Shown here: positions 60,303 through 64,000 of the stretch, piece after piece
Layout: each line of letters begins with the position of its first letter
Position numbering within the stretch: position 1 is the stretch's first letter
NCBI RefSeq assembly: GCF_900094595.1
Contig: NZ_FMAD01000011.1
Location: 62,001 to 126,000 of the forward strand
Direction: 5' to 3'
DNA: 64,000 nucleotides
From: Cupriavidus alkaliphilus
Lineage (GTDB): Bacteria > Pseudomonadota > Gammaproteobacteria > Burkholderiales > Burkholderiaceae
The notes under the pieces: model-generated
Told to the model about the DNA's origin: nothing
Database searches by the model: none
Seen by the model: the letters and a program-made list of their open reading frames with translations, nothing else
Made by a program: the position numbers and the translations under genes

Positions 60303-60854
60303 ATGGCACACGGCAACGGCGGCAACCGCCTGCAGCGGCCGCGGCGGCTGGCCGATTTCATCAACTACCGGGTGTATCACCTGAACCGCGTCGCGCTGGG
60401 CGCGGCCGCGTTGCACCTGCGCGCGCGGGCGGGCGTGACCCGGCGCGAATGGCGCATGATTTCCTTCCTCGGAGAGCAGCCCGGCACGCGGCTGACCGAA
60501 CTGGCAGAGAGCGCGGGCCTCGACAAGGTGCTGGCCAGCCGCGCCGTGCACGCGCTGGTGGAGCGCGGCCTGGTGCGCCGGGAAACGCGTTCGCAGGACC
60601 GGCGCGCGGCCGCTTTCACGCTGACGGAGGAGGGCGAGGCGGTCTACCGCACCGCCTTCGCGCAAGCGCGCGACTTCAATACGCAGCTGGCCGCCTGCCT
60701 GACGGCCGAGGAGGCCAGGATCCTGTCACGCTGCCTGGACAAGCTGCAGGCGCAGGCCGGCGCCATGCTGGCCGAAGCCCAGGCGTTGCCGCAGCCGGAG
60801 GACGAGGCGCCGGCGTGGGAACTGCAGCAGTTGTGGCGCGCAGAGAAAGGGTAG
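60303..60854 (+). CDS. MarR-family transcription regulator
   Basis: 183 residues, ATG with GGGGG upstream. The winged helix is clear: GVTRREWRMISFLGEQPG, LTELAESAGLDKVLASRAVH (recognition helix) and the wing RRETRSQDRRAAAFTLTEEG. Helices at both ends form the dimer. It probably represses itself and the divergent Bug-sulfatase operon and lets go when a phenolic or acidic ligand binds. Convergent with the beta-propeller gene, 27 nt away, without a clear terminator. Confidence 0.88.
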   Translation: MAHGNGGNRLQRPRRLADFINYRVYHLNRVALGAAALHLRARAGVTRREWRMISFLGEQPGTRLTELAESAGLDKVLASRAVHALVERGLVRRETRSQDRRAAAFTLTEEGEAVYRTAFAQARDFNTQLAACLTAEEARILSRCLDKLQAQAGAMLAEAQALPQPEDEAPAWELQQLWRAEKG

Positions 60855-60881
60855 CGGGGCTGCCTGGGAGCCGGCGCGCCT

Positions 60882-62171
60882 TCACCCAGCCACGAAATCC
60901 GCGTCGAGAACGTACATCTGCCGATCGCCGTCATGGATCGAATCGATGCAGATCTGCGTGCCATGGCGGCTCCAGCGTGGATGCAGGTCACACCGGTTCT
61001 CTTTCTTCAGGTTGGGGCTGGTGTAGAACGTGCCGATGTCGTAGCGACTGCCGTGCCCGACATGGTAGAGGAACAGCACACGCTCGTTGGTCTGCGCGTC
61101 AGGATAGGTATCGCTGAGCAGCCATTGCGGATGCGTGCGCGAGAACGTCATGTGGCCGTTCTCGGTCAGCAGCCCCGCGCCAATCACCGCGACCTCGCCG
61201 CCGCGGCGGTCTTCGTACAGATGGTAATGGATGCTGCCGTCATGCGGGCCCCAGACGACGATGTGCGTGTCGTCCTTCCACAAGGGGTGCGAGATCTGGT
61301 ACTCAGACTTTTCGTAGTCGAAGGTGCCCACCGCATCCGGATCGAAGTGCTCGGCCAGTTGCGGCAACGGATGGTCGGAGCACTCCAGCAGCCGCATGTC
61401 CGAGCCATCCGGATTGACGGTGATCAGGCGATGCAGGAAGCAGGTCTCGTCCTCCACGCGTTCGGTCCAGCGGTGCAGGAACAGCACGCGCGAAGACGAC
61501 GGATTGATCTCGATGTGGCTGACCCAGTGGATCGCCTTGTCCATCGAAGGGACGGGATGGAAGTTCCGGAGATCCTGGTAGCTGACGATCAGGCGTGATT
61601 GCCCGGTCCCGATCTCCATGGCATGGATGCCATCGTGCGCCGGGGCCAGTTCTGGCGACGGTCGGGCATGCAGCGAGCTTTCATCGCTGTAGCCGATGGT
61701 CTGGTGCGTCACGTAGAGCCGGCGGTAGTCGACACACAACGCATAGCGGCTGTCCGGTGCGACGACGTACACAGGCATGGGCAGGTAGCGCAGGGAGCCG
61801 TTTTCGACGTCGCAGACGGCCGCGCCCAAGCCGGGATAGAAGAGCGATTCGTCATCGATGCGGCAGTTGTAGATCACCTGCCGGCCGGGCGCGCCGTCCA
61901 GCCATTGCAGTTGTGCCCCCATCTGCCAGTTCCAGGCCCGGGTCTCGCCGACGGTGACGAAGCGGTCCTCATCGTGGGTGTCGAAATAGCCGATCTGCGC
62001 CACCAGGTCTGGCGTGAGGTCGGCGTCGGCCATCGGAACCCGGTGCGCGAGCACGTAGCGGTCGCTACGATCCCATGGGCTCTTGTTGTAGTAGCCGAAG
62101 AAGTGGTGGTACTTGCCGTCGCCAAGGCGGCGGCAAGGAAGGGTCAGGCGTTGGATGGCCGGGTGTTGCAT
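60882..62171 (-). CDS. Beta-propeller protein, distantly like oligogalacturonate lyase
   Basis: 429 residues, no signal peptide. Repeating strands with WD/YWTD-like turns, such as HIEINPSSSRVLFLHRW and CDLHPRWSRHGTQICIDS, suggest a seven-bladed propeller. The early HHFFGYYNKSPWD and the His-rich loops (SYQDLRNFHPV, HPLWKDDTHIVVWGPHDGS) recall oligogalacturonate lyase (PL22) metal-site histidines, but I cannot confirm that. It may act on a uronic-acid-type or other sugar compound. It follows a Bug receptor gene by 44 nt and should share the LysR control. No ribosome site is clear before ATG 62171. Confidence 0.65.
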   Translation of the reverse strand: MQHPAIQRLTLPCRRLGDGKYHHFFGYYNKSPWDRSDRYVLAHRVPMADADLTPDLVAQIGYFDTHDEDRFVTVGETRAWNWQMGAQLQWLDGAPGRQVIYNCRIDDESLFYPGLGAAVCDVENGSLRYLPMPVYVVAPDSRYALCVDYRRLYVTHQTIGYSDESSLHARPSPELAPAHDGIHAMEIGTGQSRLIVSYQDLRNFHPVPSMDKAIHWVSHIEINPSSSRVLFLHRWTERVEDETCFLHRLITVNPDGSDMRLLECSDHPLPQLAEHFDPDAVGTFDYEKSEYQISHPLWKDDTHIVVWGPHDGSIHYHLYEDRRGGEVAVIGAGLLTENGHMTFSRTHPQWLLSDTYPDAQTNERVLFLYHVGHGSRYDIGTFYTSPNLKKENRCDLHPRWSRHGTQICIDSIHDGDRQMYVLDADFVAG

Positions 62172-62215
62172 GGGATGCGCGAAGTTGACGGTTGGTGAAG
62201 CGGAGCGGTGTCGGG

Positions 62216-63205
62216 TTATTCAGCGTTGAGCTTTGCCTTCTTGATGACTTCATCCCAGCGCGCCTTCTCCGCGCCGATGAATTTCGCGGCCGCGTCGCGG
62301 GTATTGGCGACCGGCGTCATGCCTTGCTCGGCCAGTCCATGGCGGAATTCCGGCGTGGCGACGATGGCGCGGATGTCGGCATTCAGCTTGTCCGCGATGG
62401 CTTCGGGCACCTTGGCGCCAACCGCGACGGTAGTCCACGAGGTTGCGACCAGGCCAGGCACCCCCGATTCCATCGCCGTGGGCACCTGCGGCAGCGCCGG
62501 CAAGCGCGTCTTGCCGGTCACGGCGACGGCGCGCAGCTTGCCGGCACGGATGTAGCCCAGCGTGGTCGGCGGATTCTCGAACATCATGTCGATCTGGCCG
62601 CCCAGCAGGTCAGCCATGGCGGCCGAACTGCCCTTGTAGGGCACATGTGTCAGCGGTGCGCCCGTGGCAACCCGGAACAGCTCGCCGATCATGTGCACCG
62701 ACGAACCCACCCCGGCCGAACCGAACGTCATGCCCTGCGGCCGCTTCGCGGCGGCCTCGGCAAGCTGCTTCAGGCTTGCCACCTGAATTTGCGGATTGAC
62801 CACGACCACATGCGGCATCTCCGCCAGCACGGTCACGACCTTCAGGTCGGTCGCCGGGTTGTAGTTCAGCTTGGGGTAGGTGCCATAGGTTGCGTGCAGG
62901 CCGATGGAACCGAGCAGCAGCGTATAGCCGTCGGGCGGGGCGTCGGCGACGGCCTTGCCGCCGATATGTCCGCCGGCACCCGGGCGGTTCTCTACCACCA
63001 CGGTCTGGCCATACAGCTTGCCCAGCCGGTCGGCGAGCATGCGAGCCTGCAGGTCGGAGCTGCCGCCGGCGCTGAATGGAACGATCAGGCGGATGGCATG
63101 GTCCGGGTAGGCGGCGTGGGCGCCGAACGTGAGCAGGGACAGGGCGCCTGCGAGCAGGGTGGTTATCGGGGGCAGGCAGCGTGCTTTTTTCAGCTTGCGC
63201 GGCAT
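62216..63205 (-). CDS. Bug-family periplasmic substrate-binding protein
   Basis: 329 residues, ATG with AGGAG 8 nt upstream. The start is basic (MPRKLKKARC) with a hydrophobic core ending GAHA, a signal peptide of about 32 residues. YPDHAIRLIVPFSAGGSSDLQAR, VVVENRPGAGGHIGGKA and THVPYKGSSAAMADL are the family blocks. Its SSDLQAR differs slightly from the other two receptors here. It probably delivers the ligand for the propeller protein. TctA/TctB are absent. Control by the divergent LysR is likely. Confidence 0.92.
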   Translation of the reverse strand: MPRKLKKARCLPPITTLLAGALSLLTFGAHAAYPDHAIRLIVPFSAGGSSDLQARMLADRLGKLYGQTVVVENRPGAGGHIGGKAVADAPPDGYTLLLGSIGLHATYGTYPKLNYNPATDLKVVTVLAEMPHVVVVNPQIQVASLKQLAEAAAKRPQGMTFGSAGVGSSVHMIGELFRVATGAPLTHVPYKGSSAAMADLLGGQIDMMFENPPTTLGYIRAGKLRAVAVTGKTRLPALPQVPTAMESGVPGLVATSWTTVAVGAKVPEAIADKLNADIRAIVATPEFRHGLAEQGMTPVANTRDAAAKFIGAEKARWDEVIKKAKLNAE

Positions 63206-63305
63206 AGGGAGTCTCCTGAGTCAGTCTGGTGGCCCAATCGGCCGTTAGCTGCAGCCAAGTGTAGGCGTGCCATCCAATGCCGGAAAATTCAATGTTGCGT
63301 GGTGG

Positions 63306-63324
63306 GTATGCATATTTGATATAC
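63306..63324. promoter_or_regulatory. LysR-type box GTAT-N11-ATAC
   Basis: GTAT, 11 nt, ATAC: the T-N11-A inverted repeat bound by LysR proteins. It lies in the 149-nt divergent gap, 30 nt before the LysR start, in an AT-rich stretch (GCATATTTGAT). Confidence 0.6.
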
Positions 63325-63354
63325 ACTCGGCCTGCCTTGCCATCTCTTGCCCCG

Positions 63355-64000
63355 ATGCCACGCCCGCCCACTTTCCGCGAAATCGAAGCGTTCCGCGCCG
63401 TCATGCTGACCGGCACGACGACCGCTGCCGCGGCCATGCTGCACACCACCCAGCCCTCGGTGAGCCGGCTGCTGACGCAAATGCAGTCCGGCGCCAACCT
63501 GAAGCTGTTCGATATGGACAAGGGCCGGCTGCGCCCGACCCCCGAAGCGCAACGGCTGTTCGAAACGGTCCAGGGCCATTTCCAGGGGCTGGCGCGCATC
63601 GGTCAGGAGGTAGAGTTGCTGCGCCGGTCCGGCACGGGATGGCTGCGGCTGGGTTGTACGCCAGCGCTGGGGCTCGGGTTGATGCCTGGCATCCTGGCGC
63701 AATTCATCGGGCTGCATCCCGACGTGCACGTCGACCTGCAAACGGTGGGCAGCCACCAGCTCAGCGAAGGGCTGTTGCACGGGCGCTTCGACCTGGTGCT
63801 GGCAACCGGGCGGCTGGATCATCCCCAGTTCGATATCCGGGTGATGCACCGTGCCCGCGCCGTCTGCGTGATGCACCCGGAACATCCGCTGGCTTCGCGG
63901 CAGCGCATCCATGCTTCCCAGCTGGCGGCGCATCGGCTATTGACGCTGAACGCGGATGACGAACTCTCGACCGCGCTCTGGCAGGCGTTGCGCGATGCCG
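63355..64000 (+). CDS. LysR-family regulator, 3' end outside window
   Basis: The frame is open from ATG 63355 to the window end: 215 complete codons of an expected 300. The N-terminal winged helix (FREIEAFRAVMLTGTTTAAA, then TTQPSVSRLLTQMQ) is typical of the family. The ligand-binding part begins with WLRLGCTPALGLGLMPG and has GRFDLVLATG. No strong ribosome site is seen. It faces the Bug-propeller operon and has a T-N11-A box in the gap, so it most likely controls that operon and itself. Confidence 0.9.
   Translation, partial: MPRPPTFREIEAFRAVMLTGTTTAAAAMLHTTQPSVSRLLTQMQSGANLKLFDMDKGRLRPTPEAQRLFETVQGHFQGLARIGQEVELLRRSGTGWLRLGCTPALGLGLMPGILAQFIGLHPDVHVDLQTVGSHQLSEGLLHGRFDLVLATGRLDHPQFDIRVMHRARAVCVMHPEHPLASRQRIHASQLAAHRLLTLNADDELSTALWQALRDA

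Noticed and set aside
63289-63933. Minus-strand open frame opposite the LysR gene
   Set aside because: The plus strand encodes a plain LysR start with helix-turn-helix and ligand domain that runs off the window; the minus frame has no family features.

Overview
The window looks like a piece of a large secondary replicon of a GC-rich beta-proteobacterium of the Cupriavidus/Ralstonia type. The reasons are very high GC with G/C-ending codons throughout, three Bug-family (TctC-like) periplasmic receptors, a FlhD-like protein behind an FNR-type regulator, BON-domain stress proteins, and many small catabolic operons each next to its own regulator. The genus is inferred from gene content and style, not from a search. 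I saw no rRNA, tRNA, CRISPR array, insertion sequence or prophage.

Region 1 (1-6.9 kb): the 3' part of a second UvrA-type ATPase, then small stress and envelope genes: a secreted repeat protein, an endonuclease/exonuclease/phosphatase-fold protein, two BON proteins and three unknowns.

Region 2 (6.9-28 kb, all minus strand): eight genes in the order glgE, treS-maltokinase, glgB, glgX, malQ, glgP, treZ, treY. Four junctions overlap by 4 nt. Together they make alpha-glucan from trehalose through maltose 1-phosphate (TreS, maltokinase, GlgE, GlgB), debranch and degrade it (GlgX, GlgP, MalQ), and turn it back into trehalose (TreY, TreZ). glgA and glgC are not in the window. GlgE carries an N-terminal extension of about 440 residues. 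A terminator-like hairpin with a U-tract lies in the leader just before glgE.

Region 3 (28-35.9 kb): more stress-type genes: a DUF2383-type four-helix protein, membrane proteins, a CinA/PncC-type amidase, a flavodoxin-fold oxidoreductase, two BON proteins, an erythromycin-esterase-family protein and a DUF2188 protein. A similar pair, a serine-rich lipoprotein and a host-attachment-family protein, sits at 56.6-57.4 kb. An 11-bp inverted repeat (about GYANYTTYTRC) occurs in six intergenic gaps beside glycogen and stress genes.

Region 4 (35.9-43.4 kb): an MFS transporter, a DUF2783 protein, an FAD monooxygenase and a metallo-beta-lactamase-fold protein form a minus-strand unit with a good promoter overlapped by an inverted repeat. 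Divergent to it are two overlapping IclR-type regulators. A Bug receptor follows.

Region 5 (43.5-51.1 kb): a double-PAS hybrid histidine kinase faces an operon of an FNR-type regulator with its iron-sulfur cysteines, a FlhD-like protein and an unknown protein. Then come gabD, two small cysteine-rich proteins and an AI-2E-family permease.

Region 6 (51.3-64 kb): three regulator-linked units. A GntR regulator with two 16-bp operators faces a GMC oxidoreductase, TauD-type dioxygenase and aldehyde dehydrogenase operon. A MarR regulator with a palindromic operator faces a Bug receptor and sulfatase operon. A LysR regulator, cut by the window end, with a T-N11-A box faces a Bug receptor and beta-propeller operon.
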